Notes: a model not told the origin generated them from the letters alone. A stretch of DNA of 64,000 nucleotides from Streptomyces sp. NBC_01197 (GCF_036010505.1 NZ_CP108569.1:4196001-4260000), one strand, 5' to 3'; shown: positions 1 through 9,488, numbered from the stretch's first letter. Made by a program: numbers and translations.

Positions 1-92
1 GCCAGCGCGATGACGGCCAGCCCCCACCAGCGATGGGGGTCGGGCTGGTCGGGACTGGTGGGCTCCGGGGTGGATATCGCCGGGTCGCTCAT
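1..92 (-). CDS. N-terminus of an MFS (probably DHA2-type) transporter, cut by the window edge
   Basis: Only about 30 codons are visible. The minus strand read from the ATG at 92 gives a Pro/Ser-rich hydrophilic start (MSDPAISTPEPTSPDQ) and then HRWWGLAVIALA, the beginning of a first membrane helix. A charged tail followed by RWW-x-LAV is typical of the 14-helix DHA2/EmrB drug:proton antiporters of actinomycetes. A weak GGA ribosome-binding sequence precedes the ATG. The family call is inference from a very short segment; any membrane protein with a similar first helix would fit. Confidence 0.5.
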   Translation of the reverse strand, partial: MSDPAISTPEPTSPDQPDPHRWWGLAVIAL

Positions 93-233
93 CTGTCCAG
101 AGGATCACAGAATGGGGCTGTTCGCTCTTTAGGGGGGGGTTTTCTGTGCTTGGTCCGGTTCCGGGTTGGCGACGGTGTCGTACGTGAGGTTCTCGGCGGG
201 CCCGACTCGTACAGCCGAATGGCTCTCATGGGG

Positions 234-1394
234 CTACGGTGCAACCTCAAGTCCGCTTGAGGTCAAGGCCAGGGTGGCCGCCTCGATCGCGCTGTTGAAG
301 GAGACCTCGGCGAGCATTCCAGGCGCGGCGCACTGGTCGCCCGCGAGGAACACCCCGTCGCCGCGCCTGATGGCGGGCCGGTCGCGCCAGGTCGTACCGG
401 GCGGGTCGACCGCGCCCGTGCGCCCCGCGGCGACGGACGAGCCGCGCCAGGTGAGGCGTTCGCGCCAGCCAGGGAAGCCCAGGTCGAGCAGGCGCTCGGC
501 ATGGGCGACCCCGTCCGTCTTCGACTCGTCCGGCGCGACGGGCAGTTGCCCCTGGATCAGTTGCTCGCCCGCCGGGGCCAGGGTGGGGTCCTGGGCGGTG
601 AAGCGTTCGATCCAGCCGGGGGCGTCGAGGTCGGAGATCACCCAGGCGTCGCCGCGCCGGGTCCTGAACGCGATGTCGACCAGCGTCGTACGGCCGCTGG
701 GCCAGCGCAGACCGGATGCGCCGAGCAGGTGCCGGGCCGCGTCCAGGGAGGTCGCGACGATCACCGGCCCCTCCGCCGTGGGGAGTTCGGTGACCCGGTC
801 GCCTGTCTCGATCTGTACGCCCAGGTCGCGGGCGCGGGCGGTCATCCGGTCGATGAGGGCGCCCCAGCCGCCCCGTACGAAGTGCGCCTCGGGCGGCAGC
901 GAGGTGGCGCGGCGCAGCCGGGCGTGGACGAACGCCGCGGAGAGCGAGCCCGGGTCGTGGTGGTAGAGGACGACCCCTGTGTAGTTGGCGGCGGCGCGGG
1001 CGCCCGCCTCGCCGACCTGGGAGGTGGCCCAGGAGAGGAAGTCCTGCTCGACGGGGACCCCTCCGGCCGGCCGCCGCGCCAGCCGGAACAGCGCGAGCGG
1101 GGGTGTCCTGCGCAGCGTCCCGCCCTGGTGGAGCCGCAACCGGGTGGCCTCCAGGCCCGGTACGCCCACGACCGGGCCGAGCAAGCCCTGCTGCTTGAGC
1201 CAGGCCCATAGCGGGCCGCCGCTGTAGATGGCGTGCGGTCCGTCGTTGACGCGGTACGGGCCTTCGGCTGTGCGGGAGCGGCCGCCCAGGGTCCGGTGCG
1301 CCTCGCGCAGCGTGACCCGGGCGCCCGAATCGGCAGCGGTGATCGCGGCGGTGAGCCCGGCGAAGCCTCCGCCGACAACGGTGATGCGACGCAT
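234..1394 (-). CDS. FAD-dependent oxidoreductase (amine oxidase / phytoene desaturase-like)
   Basis: Predicted 386-aa flavoprotein. The N-terminus carries a dinucleotide-binding Rossmann motif (VVGGGFAGL, aa 6-14), an acidic residue at the end of the second strand and the GGRS/T signature that follows it in the amine oxidase and carotenoid desaturase superfamily. The C-terminus has the second FAD motif, GDGVFLAGDQ, followed by a helix with NSAIEAA. The ATG at 1394 was chosen because GAAGGGA lies just upstream and the FAD motif starts four residues later; the frame stays open further upstream to 1529 but that stretch is low complexity. No carotenoid genes are nearby, so the substrate cannot be assigned. 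Confidence 0.85.
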   Translation of the reverse strand: MRRITVVGGGFAGLTAAITAADSGARVTLREAHRTLGGRSRTAEGPYRVNDGPHAIYSGGPLWAWLKQQGLLGPVVGVPGLEATRLRLHQGGTLRRTPPLALFRLARRPAGGVPVEQDFLSWATSQVGEAGARAAANYTGVVLYHHDPGSLSAAFVHARLRRATSLPPEAHFVRGGWGALIDRMTARARDLGVQIETGDRVTELPTAEGPVIVATSLDAARHLLGASGLRWPSGRTTLVDIAFRTRRGDAWVISDLDAPGWIERFTAQDPTLAPAGEQLIQGQLPVAPDESKTDGVAHAERLLDLGFPGWRERLTWRGSSVAAGRTGAVDPPGTTWRDRPAIRRGDGVFLAGDQCAAPGMLAEVSFNSAIEAATLALTSSGLEVAP

Positions 1395-1603
1395 GATCCA
1401 TCCCTTCTTCCTGTCTCGTCCTGCGTCCAGTCCTGCTGTCCTGGTGGCCTGTTCTGCCGGCCTGTCCTGCTGTCCTGTCCTGTGTCTGTTCCGGAGGGCG
1501 ACCGCTCTTTTTCGGACGCTCTCTGTCATCAGGACGGATGGAGCAGGCGCAGATGTGACATTCGGGAAGGTTCGATGTCAGTGGTGTGGGTCACCATGAA
1601 GAC

Positions 1604-2290
1604 ATGGCAGCACGGAACGGCACGAAGAGAACCCCCCCACAAGTACGACGACCGGAAGTGCGGCTTCCCCCACTCAGTCCCTACGCCGGACGGGGCCTTG
1701 AGCCCGATGGGGACTATGACGGACTGGAGTTCACCGGCGAGGACTTCACAGGACAGTCGGGCCGCGGGGCCCGCTTCATGGACTGCTCACTGCGCGAGTG
1801 TGTGCTGGAGACGACGGAGCTGGTGCGGGCGCGTTTCATCGACTCCGTACTGACCGGGGCGAGAGGCGTGGGCACGAACCTCGCGGAGGCGTCCCTCCGC
1901 GATGTCGAGGTGGTGGACGCACGGCTCGGCGGCGTCCAGCTGTACGGAGCCGTGCTGGAGAGGGTGGTGGTGCGCGGCGGGAAGATCGACTATCTGAACC
2001 TGCGGGAGGCGCGGCTCAAGGACGTCGTCTTCGAGAACTGCATCCTGACGGAACCGGACTTCGGCTCGGCGCGGCTGGAACGGGTGGAGTTCACCGGGTG
2101 CACGCTGCGCGGGGCGGACTTCAGCGGAGCCCGGATGAAGGACGTCGATCTTCGGACGGTGGCCGAGCTGCACATCGCCCGCGGGGTGGAGCGGCTGGCC
2201 GGGGCGGTCATCAGTCCGGCGCAACTGCTGTCGCTCGCACCGGCGTTCGCCGCGCAGATCGGAGTACGGGTGGAGGTACCGGGCGAGTAG
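1604..2290 (+). CDS. Pentapeptide-repeat protein
   Basis: About 228 aa. From roughly aa 45 to 185 the protein is built of five-residue repeats of the A(D/N)LXX class, for example LREARLKDVVFENC and LRGADFSGARMKD, which fold into a right-handed quadrilateral beta helix. Such proteins include DNA mimics that protect gyrase, but many have unknown roles. The first 40 residues are basic and Pro-rich and are not repeats. An in-frame GTG at 1586 is an alternative start; the ATG at 1604 is preferred, although neither has a strong ribosome-binding site. It is divergent from the flavoprotein gene, with which it shares a 210-bp intergenic region. Confidence 0.8.
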   Translation: MAARNGTKRTPPQVRRPEVRLPPLSPYAGRGLEPDGDYDGLEFTGEDFTGQSGRGARFMDCSLRECVLETTELVRARFIDSVLTGARGVGTNLAEASLRDVEVVDARLGGVQLYGAVLERVVVRGGKIDYLNLREARLKDVVFENCILTEPDFGSARLERVEFTGCTLRGADFSGARMKDVDLRTVAELHIARGVERLAGAVISPAQLLSLAPAFAAQIGVRVEVPGE

Positions 2291-2368
2291 CGCGGAGGGG
2301 CCGGCTCCGGGGCCCCGCCGCGCCTTCGCTCCCGTCCCGCGCTTTTCTCCTCCCCCGGCGCTTTCCGG

Positions 2369-2866
2369 CTACACCCGGGGGAACCGCCCCTGCAGGTCCC
2401 AGATCACCGGATTGTCCGCAAGTCCCTCATGCATGTCCCCCAGATCCGCGATCAGGTCATGCAGGAAGTCCCGGGCCTCCCGCCGCAGCACCGTGTGCCC
2501 GAACGTCAGCGGATCCTCCTCCACCGGCATCCAGTCGGCGGCGACATCGACCCAGCCGAACCGCCGCTCGAAGAGCATCCGGTCCGTCGACTCGGTGAAG
2601 TCCAGCTCGGCGTGTTGCGGCCGCGAGGCACGGTTGCCACGCGGATCCCGGTCGAGCTGCTCGACGATGTCGCAGAGCGCCCACGCGAAGTCGAGCACCG
2701 GAACCCATCCCCAGGCTGTGGATACCTCGCGGTCCGCCTTGGTGTCGGCGAGGTAGACGTCACCGCAGAAGAGGTCGTGCCGCAGCGAGCGGACGTCCGC
2801 GCGGCGGTAGTCGGTCTGCGGGGGATCCGGGAAGCGGCGGGAGAGGGAGTAGCCGATGTCGAGCAC
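2369..2866 (-). CDS. Conserved hypothetical protein, about 165 aa
   Basis: A soluble, acidic protein rich in Trp, Phe and Tyr (WGWVPVLDFAWALCDIV, RRFGWVDVAADWMP). No catalytic motif is recognised. Codon use follows the neighbouring genes, with GC-rich third positions, so it is very likely a real gene. It converges with the pentapeptide-repeat gene and is divergent from the M1 peptidase gene. Proteins of this look are common in Streptomyces as unassigned single-domain proteins; I cannot assign a function. Confidence 0.7.
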   Translation of the reverse strand: MLDIGYSLSRRFPDPPQTDYRRADVRSLRHDLFCGDVYLADTKADREVSTAWGWVPVLDFAWALCDIVEQLDRDPRGNRASRPQHAELDFTESTDRMLFERRFGWVDVAADWMPVEEDPLTFGHTVLRREARDFLHDLIADLGDMHEGLADNPVIWDLQGRFPRV

Positions 2867-2950
2867 GGGTCGATGGTGTCACGGACGGCGGTGTCACCGG
2901 TGTGGTGTCCCGGGCGGGCCCCCGGCCTGGCTCGCTCATAGGATCGGGAC

Positions 2951-4363
2951 GTGGACCAGCGCCGACGCCGTACAGCCGTACCCGCAACGGTCGGGGCCGC
3001 CCTGCTGCTCATCGCGGGGTGCGGCGGCGTGCAGGGGCAGCCTGGCGGCGACCGGCTGCACCATCCCGACCCGTACTTCCCCCGGCTCGGCAATGGCGGC
3101 TACGACGTCCGCCACTACAGCCTGACCCTCGCGTACGACCCGGACTCCGGCCGGCTCACGGGCACCGCCGACATCACCGCCCGCGCTACCGAGGGCCTGT
3201 CGGCGTTCAATCTGGACTTCACGGGGATGACCGTGCGGGGCGCGACCGTCGACGGCCGTTACGCCTCCGCCCACCGCGCAGGCACCGAACTGACCATCCG
3301 GCCGCACCACGACCTCGTGCGGGGCGCCACCTTCCGTACCGTCGTCCGCTACGCGGGTATGCCGAAGAAGATCACCGACCCGGACGCGTCCGAGGAGGGC
3401 TGGCTGCCGGACGACATGGACGGCGCGCTCGCCCTCGGGGAGCCGACCGGCTCGATGGCGTGGTTCCCCGGGAACGACCACCCGTCCGACAAGGCGACGT
3501 ACGACATCGCGGTGACCGTTCCGGCCGGGCTCCAGGCCGTCTCCAACGGCCGGCTGACCTCGCAGCGGACCAGCGGGGGCCGCACCACCTTCCATTGGCA
3601 CACCGGCCGGCCGATGGCGAGCTATCTCGCGATGCTGGCCGTCGGCCACTACAAGACCCACTCCTTCACGGCGCCGTCCGGGCTGCCGGTCTTCACGGCT
3701 GTCGCACCGTCGGAGGTGAAGAGCAGCGCTTCCGTGGTGGCCAGGATCCCCGAGATCATCGCCTGGGAGAGCAAGCAGTTCGGTCCGTACCCCTTCGACT
3801 CGGCGGGCGCGGTCATCGCCCCCGTCGGGGCCGCGGGCTACTCGCTGGAGACGCAGACCAGGCCGGTGCTCCCCGGCGACCAGGCGAGCCTCTCGACGGT
3901 GGTCCACGAGCTGTCCCACCAGTGGTTCGGCGACTCGGTGACCCCCGAGTCCTGGCGCGACATGTGGCTGAACGAGGGGTTCGCGACGTACGCGACCTGG
4001 CTGTGGGACGCGGACCACGACGGCGAGAGCATCCAGGACCACTTCAACGACGCCTACGACTCCGAGGGCAACTGGGAGTTCCCGCCGGCCGACCCGCCGG
4101 GCCCGAAGGAGATCTCGGCCTCACCGGTGTACGGGCGGGGGGCCATGGTGCTCCAGATGATCCGCAGGACGGTCGGCGACGACGCGTTCTTCGCCCTGGT
4201 GCGGGGCTGGGTGAAGGACCACCGGTACTCCAACGCCGCCACGGCGGACTTCACGCGGTACGCGGAGAAGAAGACCGGCAAGGACCTGGGCGTGGTCTGG
4301 AAGGACTGGCTGTACGGCAAGGGGGAGGGGAAGGAGAAGCCGGGGAACCCGTACAAGTCGTAG
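2951..4363 (+). CDS. M1-family zinc metallopeptidase, secreted lipoprotein
   Basis: 470 aa, starting at a GTG. A basic N-terminus and hydrophobic stretch end in the lipobox LIAGC, so the mature enzyme should be tethered outside the membrane. The gluzincin site is complete: HELSH at aa 319-323 followed by the third zinc ligand Glu342 in NEGFATY, giving the HExxH-x18-E spacing of M1 aminopeptidases. The exopeptidase loop that reads GAMEN in classical members is AAGYSLE here, as in many actinobacterial short M1 enzymes. At 470 aa it is a two-domain form lacking the C-terminal domains of PepN. It ends before a strong hairpin at 4467-4498. Confidence 0.92.
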   Translation: MDQRRRRTAVPATVGAALLLIAGCGGVQGQPGGDRLHHPDPYFPRLGNGGYDVRHYSLTLAYDPDSGRLTGTADITARATEGLSAFNLDFTGMTVRGATVDGRYASAHRAGTELTIRPHHDLVRGATFRTVVRYAGMPKKITDPDASEEGWLPDDMDGALALGEPTGSMAWFPGNDHPSDKATYDIAVTVPAGLQAVSNGRLTSQRTSGGRTTFHWHTGRPMASYLAMLAVGHYKTHSFTAPSGLPVFTAVAPSEVKSSASVVARIPEIIAWESKQFGPYPFDSAGAVIAPVGAAGYSLETQTRPVLPGDQASLSTVVHELSHQWFGDSVTPESWRDMWLNEGFATYATWLWDADHDGESIQDHFNDAYDSEGNWEFPPADPPGPKEISASPVYGRGAMVLQMIRRTVGDDAFFALVRGWVKDHRYSNAATADFTRYAEKKTGKDLGVVWKDWLYGKGEGKEKPGNPYKS

Positions 4364-4466
4364 GCGGCGGCGGGGCGGCGGGTTGGTGCAGGCGGGGCGC
4401 GGTGCGGTCGGTGTGCTGCGGTGCGGTGCGGTCCGGGCGTGTGCCGGGCATCTCTGTGTGCACGGC

Positions 4467-4498
4467 GCGGGCCGCCCCGATGCACCGGGGTGGCCCGC
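4467..4498. terminator. Bidirectional hairpin terminator between the M1 peptidase and terD
   Basis: Two 13-bp arms (4467-4479 and 4486-4498) pair with a single G-U mismatch around a six-base loop. The element sits between the convergent ends of the M1 peptidase and terD genes and so can serve both. There is no clear U-tract, as is common for Streptomyces terminators. Confidence 0.7.
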
Positions 4499-4535
4499 CA
4501 CCGCTCCGCTCCGCGGGCCGGTCCGGCCCCGGGCG

Positions 4536-5111
4536 TCAGACCGTGACGCCGAAGTCCTGGGCGATGCCGACCAGGCCCGATGCGTAACCCTGGCCGACCG
4601 CGCGGAACTTCCACTCCGCGCCGTTGCGGTAGAGCTCGCCGAAGACCATGGCGGTCTCGGTGGCGGCGTCCTCGCTCAGGTCGTAGCGGGCGATCTCGGC
4701 CTCGCCCGCCTGGTTGATGATGCGGATGAAGGCGTTCCGCACCTGGCCGAAGTTCTGCGAGCGGTTCTCCGCGTCGTAGATCGAGACCGGGAAGACGATC
4801 TTCTCGATGTCGGCGGGCAGACCGGCCAGGTTGACCTTGATCTGCTCGTCGTCGCCCTCGCCCTGGCCAGTGACGTTGTCACCGGTGTGCACGATGGTCT
4901 GGTCCGGCGTCGCCTTGTTGTTGAAGAAGACGAAGTGCCCGTCGGAGTAGACCTTGCCCTCGGTGTTCACCGCGATGGCCGAGGCGTCGAGGTCGAAGTC
5001 GGTGCCGGTGGTCGTGCGGACGTCCCAGCCGAGGCCCACCGTGACGGCGGTCAGGCCCGGGGCCTCCTTGGTGAGGGAGACGTTGCCGCCCTTGGACAGG
5101 CTTACAGCCAT
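4536..5111 (-). CDS. terD: TerD-family protein (tellurium resistance / calcium-binding stress protein)
   Basis: 191 aa, full length for TerD. The start [18 protein letters not shown], the central DFDLDASAI and the acidic [10 protein letters not shown] stretch are hallmark TerD segments; the acidic residues form the calcium sites in characterised members. TerD proteins act in the cytoplasm in poorly understood stress responses and occur in several copies in Streptomyces, where they affect development. No terB, terC or terE partner is present here, so this is a solitary copy. The ATG at 5111 is the only start that keeps the conserved N-terminus. Confidence 0.93.
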   Translation of the reverse strand: MAVSLSKGGNVSLTKEAPGLTAVTVGLGWDVRTTTGTDFDLDASAIAVNTEGKVYSDGHFVFFNNKATPDQTIVHTGDNVTGQGEGDDEQIKVNLAGLPADIEKIVFPVSIYDAENRSQNFGQVRNAFIRIINQAGEAEIARYDLSEDAATETAMVFGELYRNGAEWKFRAVGQGYASGLVGIAQDFGVTV

Positions 5112-5335
5112 GGGGATGTCCCTTTCCGTTCTGTACGCGGGCCTCGTGTGGTCACGACGCTACCGTTACCCGCCATAACGTCCGCAGGGGACCGAGAGGT
5201 TCCAACTCTCCTCGCCCTCTTTACTTTCTTTACCCCGGGTCTTGTCCGGGGCCTTTACCCGGCGCGCGGTCATCCGTGGCGGACCCGCCTCGAAAAACGG
5301 GTGACGCGCCGGTCGGGACCAGCGACCATGGACAC

Positions 5336-5764
5336 ATGTCCGGTCCCTACGTCGTCCGTGGTGCGGTCTCCCTGCCGGAGGCCGAACTCATGTGGCGCTT
5401 CTCGCGCTCGTCAGGACCCGGTGGCCAGCACGTCAACACCAGTGACACGCAGGTGGAGCTCCGCTTCGACCTCGCGAACACGGAGGCGCTGCCACCGGTC
5501 TGGAAGGAGCGCGCCCTGGAGCGGCTGGCCGCACGGCTGGTCGGCGGGGTGGTCACCGTACGGGCGTCGGAGCACCGGTCGCAGTGGCGCAACCGGGAGA
5601 TGGCGGCGGTGCGGCTCGCTTCGCTGCTCGCGGAGGCCACGGCGCCGCCGCCGAAGCCCCGGCGGGCCACGAAGATCCCCCGCGGGATCAACGAGCGGCG
5701 GCTGCGGAACAAGAAGCAGCGCAGCGACACCAAGCGGGGCCGCACCGGACGCGGCTGGGACTGA
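5336..5764 (+). CDS. arfB: ArfB/YaeJ-type peptidyl-tRNA hydrolase (ribosome rescue)
   Basis: 142 aa. It has the class-I release factor GGQ motif (SGPGGQHVN, GGQ at aa 29-31), which places the catalytic Gln in the peptidyl-transferase centre. The C-terminal tail from about aa 105 is strongly basic (INERRLRNKKQRSDTKR), as expected for the ArfB tail that enters the empty mRNA channel of stalled ribosomes. It lacks the codon-recognition domains of RF1/RF2, which separates ArfB from true release factors. The ATG at 5336 is supported by the usual N-terminal MSGPYVVRG; the open frame further upstream is not conserved-looking. Confidence 0.92.
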   Translation: MSGPYVVRGAVSLPEAELMWRFSRSSGPGGQHVNTSDTQVELRFDLANTEALPPVWKERALERLAARLVGGVVTVRASEHRSQWRNREMAAVRLASLLAEATAPPPKPRRATKIPRGINERRLRNKKQRSDTKRGRTGRGWD

Positions 5765-5873
5765 CCGCGGCCGGCCCGGCCTTCGGGCCCTCGGCCCGGT
5801 CGCCCGGCCCACAGCCCCCACCACAGCCGCAGCCCACACGAGAGCCCCCACCCCGCAGCCCACACGCCAGCCC

Positions 5874-6464
5874 TCAGCCCAGCTGCCGGTACCGCCCCCT
5901 GAAGTACGCCAGCGGGCTGCCCTCCGTGTTCGGCAGATCCGCCGTCAGGACGCGGCCGATCACCAGGGTGTGGTCCCCCGCCTCCACCCGCTGCTCCGTC
6001 ACGCACTCCAGCGTCGCCAGCGCACCCCCGACCAGCGGGGCCCCCGACGCCTCGCCGCGCGTGAACTGGATGTCGGCGAACAGCAGGTCGTCGCTGATGC
6101 GGCCCTTCATCGCGAACCGGCCGGCGATCTGGCGCTGACTCTCCGCCAGGAGCGAGGCGGCCCAGTGCGGCTGCTCCGCCAGCAGGTCGTCCATCCGGGA
6201 ACCGTTCCGTACGCTCACCATCGCCAGCGGCGGATCCAGCGACACCGACATGAACGCGGTCGCCGTCATCCCGACATCGGCGCCCCGCGGGCCGCCGTCC
6301 GCGTCATGGGCCGTCACCAGCACCACGCCTGCGGTCAGCCGGGACATGGCGGCGCGGAAGTCGTCGTTGCTCACCCCCTCAGGATGGGGGATGGGCTCGG
6401 GGCGCGGGGTGGGGATCGTCTGGAACACATCAAGAACGCTAGCTTCGGCCCGGTACGCCCGCAT
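5874..6464 (-). CDS. Flavin reductase-domain protein (FMN-binding split barrel)
   Basis: 196 aa. After a variable N-terminus, FRAAMSRLTAGVVLVTAHDADG and GMTATAFMSVSLDPPLAMVSV are classical flavin-reductase-like sequences: the split barrel binds FMN or FAD and the T-x-F-x-SVSLDPP strand lines the flavin pocket. Such proteins supply reduced flavin to two-component monooxygenases, or act alone as NAD(P)H:flavin oxidoreductases. No partner monooxygenase is adjacent. An internal start near the conserved FRAAMS segment is possible because the first 40 residues are not conserved-looking. Confidence 0.88.
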   Translation of the reverse strand: MRAYRAEASVLDVFQTIPTPRPEPIPHPEGVSNDDFRAAMSRLTAGVVLVTAHDADGGPRGADVGMTATAFMSVSLDPPLAMVSVRNGSRMDDLLAEQPHWAASLLAESQRQIAGRFAMKGRISDDLLFADIQFTRGEASGAPLVGGALATLECVTEQRVEAGDHTLVIGRVLTADLPNTEGSPLAYFRGRYRQLG

Positions 6465-6708
6465 CGGGCCACAGGACCAGACGAGTCCCCTGGACGTCCT
6501 AGGACCGGTACACCGAACGGCACGACTGCCCCGTTACTTCTCATTCAACCCTTCGTACCCTGTTGTGACTTGAGTCACGACGGGCATAAATTGTTGACCC
6601 TGCGTACCTGACGGGCAGCTCGCTGTGATTCAGTGGCGGAGACACTGCACCAAGAGCGCCGGTAAAAGAACCCTGGAGTTGCTGCCGAGGTCTCGGGGAG
6701 AGCGAACG

Positions 6709-8394
6709 ATGGAGAGCGAGTCGGAGCCGTACGTCCGCCTTGCGACCCTGCGCCAGTTGCACCAAGCCGTGGCCAATCTCAATCAGGCCCGCAGCCTGGC
6801 GGACACCCTGCAGACCGTGGCGGACGGCATCGTCGCCGGTCTCGGCTATGAACTGGCCTGCGTCAATCTGGTACGCCCGGACGGCGACCTCATGGTCGCG
6901 GCCCTCGCGGGGGACGACTCCGCCGCCGTCCTGATGACCGGCCGGGTCGGCTCCCGCACGGCCTGGGAGCGCAGGCTCTCGATGGGCGTCGGCTGGGGCG
7001 ACCTCAGGTTCATCCCGCACACCGAGGGCTGGGTCCTCGACGACGACGACGTGCCGCAGGTGCACAACGACGGCCCCGAGCCGCGCTTCGAGGACGAGTG
7101 GCACCCCTCCGACCGGCTCTTCGCGCCGATGTACGCGACCGACGCGTCCGGCGGTGAGCTGATCGGCGTCATATCCGTCGACCGCCCGCGCAACGGCAGG
7201 CACCCCGGCGCCTGGGGCCAGGAAGCGCTCCAGATGTACGCGTTCCAGGCCGCCATCGCGATCACCAACGCCCGGCTGCGCGCCAACATGCAGCGCGCCC
7301 TGGTCCGCCTGGAGCGCGAGCAGCAGGCCCTGCGCGCCAGCGAGGAGTCCTTCCGGCAGGCCTTCGAGTACGCGCCGAGCGGGATGGCCATCGCCGAGAT
7401 GGGCGGCGACCAGCACGGCCGGCTGCTCCGTACCAATGACGCGCTCTGCCGGCTGCTCGGGCGGCCCGCTTCCGCGATGCGGCGCTACTCCTTCGCCGAC
7501 CTGGTGCACCCCGAGGACGTCGGCACCCTGCTCAGGACCTCCGCCGAGGGCGGCCGCGCCGAGCTGCGGCTGCGGCGCCGTGACACCTCGTACGTCTGGG
7601 TCTCACTCCGTAACTCCGTCGTGGCCGACACCACCGACGGCCCCCGTTTCCTGCTCACCCACGTCGAGGACGTCGAGGAGCGCAAGCGCCACGAGATCGC
7701 GCTCGCGCACCGTGCCTCGCACGACTCGCTGACCGGGCTGCCCAACAGCGCGGAGCTGCGCGCCCGTCTCAGCTCCCGGCTCTGCGACTGGCCCGACGCG
7801 GTGGGCGAGACGGCCATCGAGGCGCTCGACGCGGCGTACGAGCAGGGCCCGGCAGGGACGGGCCGGCGCCACGCGACCAACCCGCTCGCCTTCGGGGGCG
7901 GACCGGGGGGCGGCCTCTACGAGCACGTCCACACGGCCGCCCCGTCGGGCGAGACGGGCGACGGAGCCGGGCCGGGCGCGGAGGCCGACGACGGCACGAA
8001 GGGTCTCGCGGTGCTCTTCTGCGACCTCGACGGCTTCAAGTCGATCAACGACCGCTTCGGCCACCACACCGGGGACGCGGTCCTCATCGAGGTGGCGCGC
8101 AGGCTCACGTCGGGCGTGCGCGACGGCGACACGGTCGCCCGGCTCGGCGGCGACGAGTTCGTCGTCCTGGCGGACGGCCTCGGCTCGGCGGACGCCGCCG
8201 ACCTGGCCGTACGGCTGCGCAACGCGATCATTCCGCCGATCCGGGTGGACGGCAGGGCGGTCCGCGTCGGGGCCAGTTTCGGGATCGGCTGGGCAAGCTG
8301 CGGCATGACCGTCGAAGAGGTGCTGCGCTCGGCCGATCAGCGGATGTACGTGGAGAAACGCTCCAGGTCGAAGCTGCACAGGCGGGCGGGGTAG
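6709..8394 (+). CDS. cdgB: GAF-PAS-GGDEF diguanylate cyclase
   Basis: 561 aa and cytoplasmic, with no membrane helix. A GAF domain (about aa 15-200) and a PAS domain (about 215-325) precede a GGDEF domain (about 340-555). The catalytic motif is intact (RLGGDEFVV, GGDEF at aa 480-484), and a product-inhibition I-site RxxD (RDGD, aa 471-474) lies exactly five residues before it. An insert of about 70 residues rich in Gly and acidic residues splits the GGDEF domain before LFCDLDGFK. The architecture matches Streptomyces CdgB, a c-di-GMP synthase that delays development through BldD; the symbol rests on architecture and neighbourhood. The start has a GGGGAG ribosome-binding site. Confidence 0.88.
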   Translation: MESESEPYVRLATLRQLHQAVANLNQARSLADTLQTVADGIVAGLGYELACVNLVRPDGDLMVAALAGDDSAAVLMTGRVGSRTAWERRLSMGVGWGDLRFIPHTEGWVLDDDDVPQVHNDGPEPRFEDEWHPSDRLFAPMYATDASGGELIGVISVDRPRNGRHPGAWGQEALQMYAFQAAIAITNARLRANMQRALVRLEREQQALRASEESFRQAFEYAPSGMAIAEMGGDQHGRLLRTNDALCRLLGRPASAMRRYSFADLVHPEDVGTLLRTSAEGGRAELRLRRRDTSYVWVSLRNSVVADTTDGPRFLLTHVEDVEERKRHEIALAHRASHDSLTGLPNSAELRARLSSRLCDWPDAVGETAIEALDAAYEQGPAGTGRRHATNPLAFGGGPGGGLYEHVHTAAPSGETGDGAGPGAEADDGTKGLAVLFCDLDGFKSINDRFGHHTGDAVLIEVARRLTSGVRDGDTVARLGGDEFVVLADGLGSADAADLAVRLRNAIIPPIRVDGRAVRVGASFGIGWASCGMTVEEVLRSADQRMYVEKRSRSKLHRRAG

Positions 8395-8504
8395 GCGGTA
8401 CCGCCGGGGCCCCCGGGACGGGCCGGTGCTATGCGCACTGGCCGGACTGTTCATCCGTACGGGGTAGGCTCGCCCGGGTCAGCGATGTGTGAGGAGTGCA
8501 AGGG

Positions 8505-9488
8505 ATGACGGCCGGCAATAACGGCACGAGCACGCCCGAGGACGACGATCCGTTCGGCTATCTGTATGAGGACGGCCGGGCAGCAGGAGCCGTTCCCCCG
8601 CCCGGCGGCGGCGGATACGGCTACCCGGGTCCGACGTCCGGCGGGCAGCCCGGGGTGCCCCGGACGTCGTACAACCATGTGCGGACGGTCGGCGAGCGCC
8701 AGTACGGGCAGCAGGCACCTCAGCAGCAGTACGGTCAGCCGCCCCAGCAGTACGGCCAGCAGCAGGCGTACGGCCAGCCGACCGCGCAGTACGCGGCACC
8801 GGAGACGTACCCCGGCGGCCCTCCCGTCCAGCAGCCCCCGCGGCCGGGCAACGGCGGCGGTGGCCCGAACCACAAGGGCCTGCTGATCGGAGCGGTCGCG
8901 GTGGTCGCGGTCGTCGTCATCGGCATCGGTGTGGCGCTGGCGACCAGTGGCAACGACTCGAAGAACCAGAACGCCACTTCGGACAACGCGGGCGGCGGCC
9001 GGACCGCGGCTGAGACGGTCAAGCCCAGCCAGGCCCCGTCATCGACGCCCGCCAAGGCCCCCCTTCCGAAGCAGGACGCGGCGACGCTCCAGCTCGGCGG
9101 AGCGGCGACGACGGCCACGGACGTGCCGGGCGCCAAGGGCGCGGGCGGTTCGTACGTCGTGCTCAACCAGCCCGGCGACTCGGCGACCTGGACGGTCGAC
9201 GCGCCCCACGCGGGTACGTACAAGCTGTCCATCAACTACGGCGTGCCGGGCAAGGACGCCAAGACCTCGCTCACGGTGAACGACGCCCCGAAGCCCGCGT
9301 CGATCAGCATGAAGAACTACGCCAACGCCCCGGACGGTGACGCCTCGAAGGGGTGGACCAACACCTGGAACCTGGTGAACCTCAAGAAGGGCTCCAACAC
9401 GATCAAGATCTCCTGCGAGACCGGTGATCAGTGCGGGGTCAATCTGGACCAGGTCTTCCTGAAGAACCAGGGTGACAAGTCCTCCTGA
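8505..9488 (+). CDS. Membrane-anchored protein with a C-terminal carbohydrate-binding-like (CBM35/CBM6-type) domain
   Basis: 327 aa. A cytoplasmic Gln/Tyr/Gly/Pro-rich tail with repeated QQYGQ (aa 65-95) precedes a single membrane helix (GLLIGAVAVVAVVVIGIGVA, about aa 125-145), a Ser/Thr/Ala linker and a C-terminal beta-sandwich of about 120 residues. The latter reads like a carbohydrate-binding module: GTYKLSINYG, then WTNTWNLVNLKKGSNTIKI, the usual core strands of CBM6/CBM35. No catalytic domain is present, so it may bind cell-wall or extracellular glycans. GAGGAG upstream supports the ATG at 8505. Confidence 0.8.
   Translation: MTAGNNGTSTPEDDDPFGYLYEDGRAAGAVPPPGGGGYGYPGPTSGGQPGVPRTSYNHVRTVGERQYGQQAPQQQYGQPPQQYGQQQAYGQPTAQYAAPETYPGGPPVQQPPRPGNGGGGPNHKGLLIGAVAVVAVVVIGIGVALATSGNDSKNQNATSDNAGGGRTAAETVKPSQAPSSTPAKAPLPKQDAATLQLGGAATTATDVPGAKGAGGSYVVLNQPGDSATWTVDAPHAGTYKLSINYGVPGKDAKTSLTVNDAPKPASISMKNYANAPDGDASKGWTNTWNLVNLKKGSNTIKISCETGDQCGVNLDQVFLKNQGDKSS

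Noticed and set aside
4383..6611. 742-codon plus-strand open frame
   Set aside because: It is antisense to terD and the flavin reductase gene and overlaps arfB in another frame.
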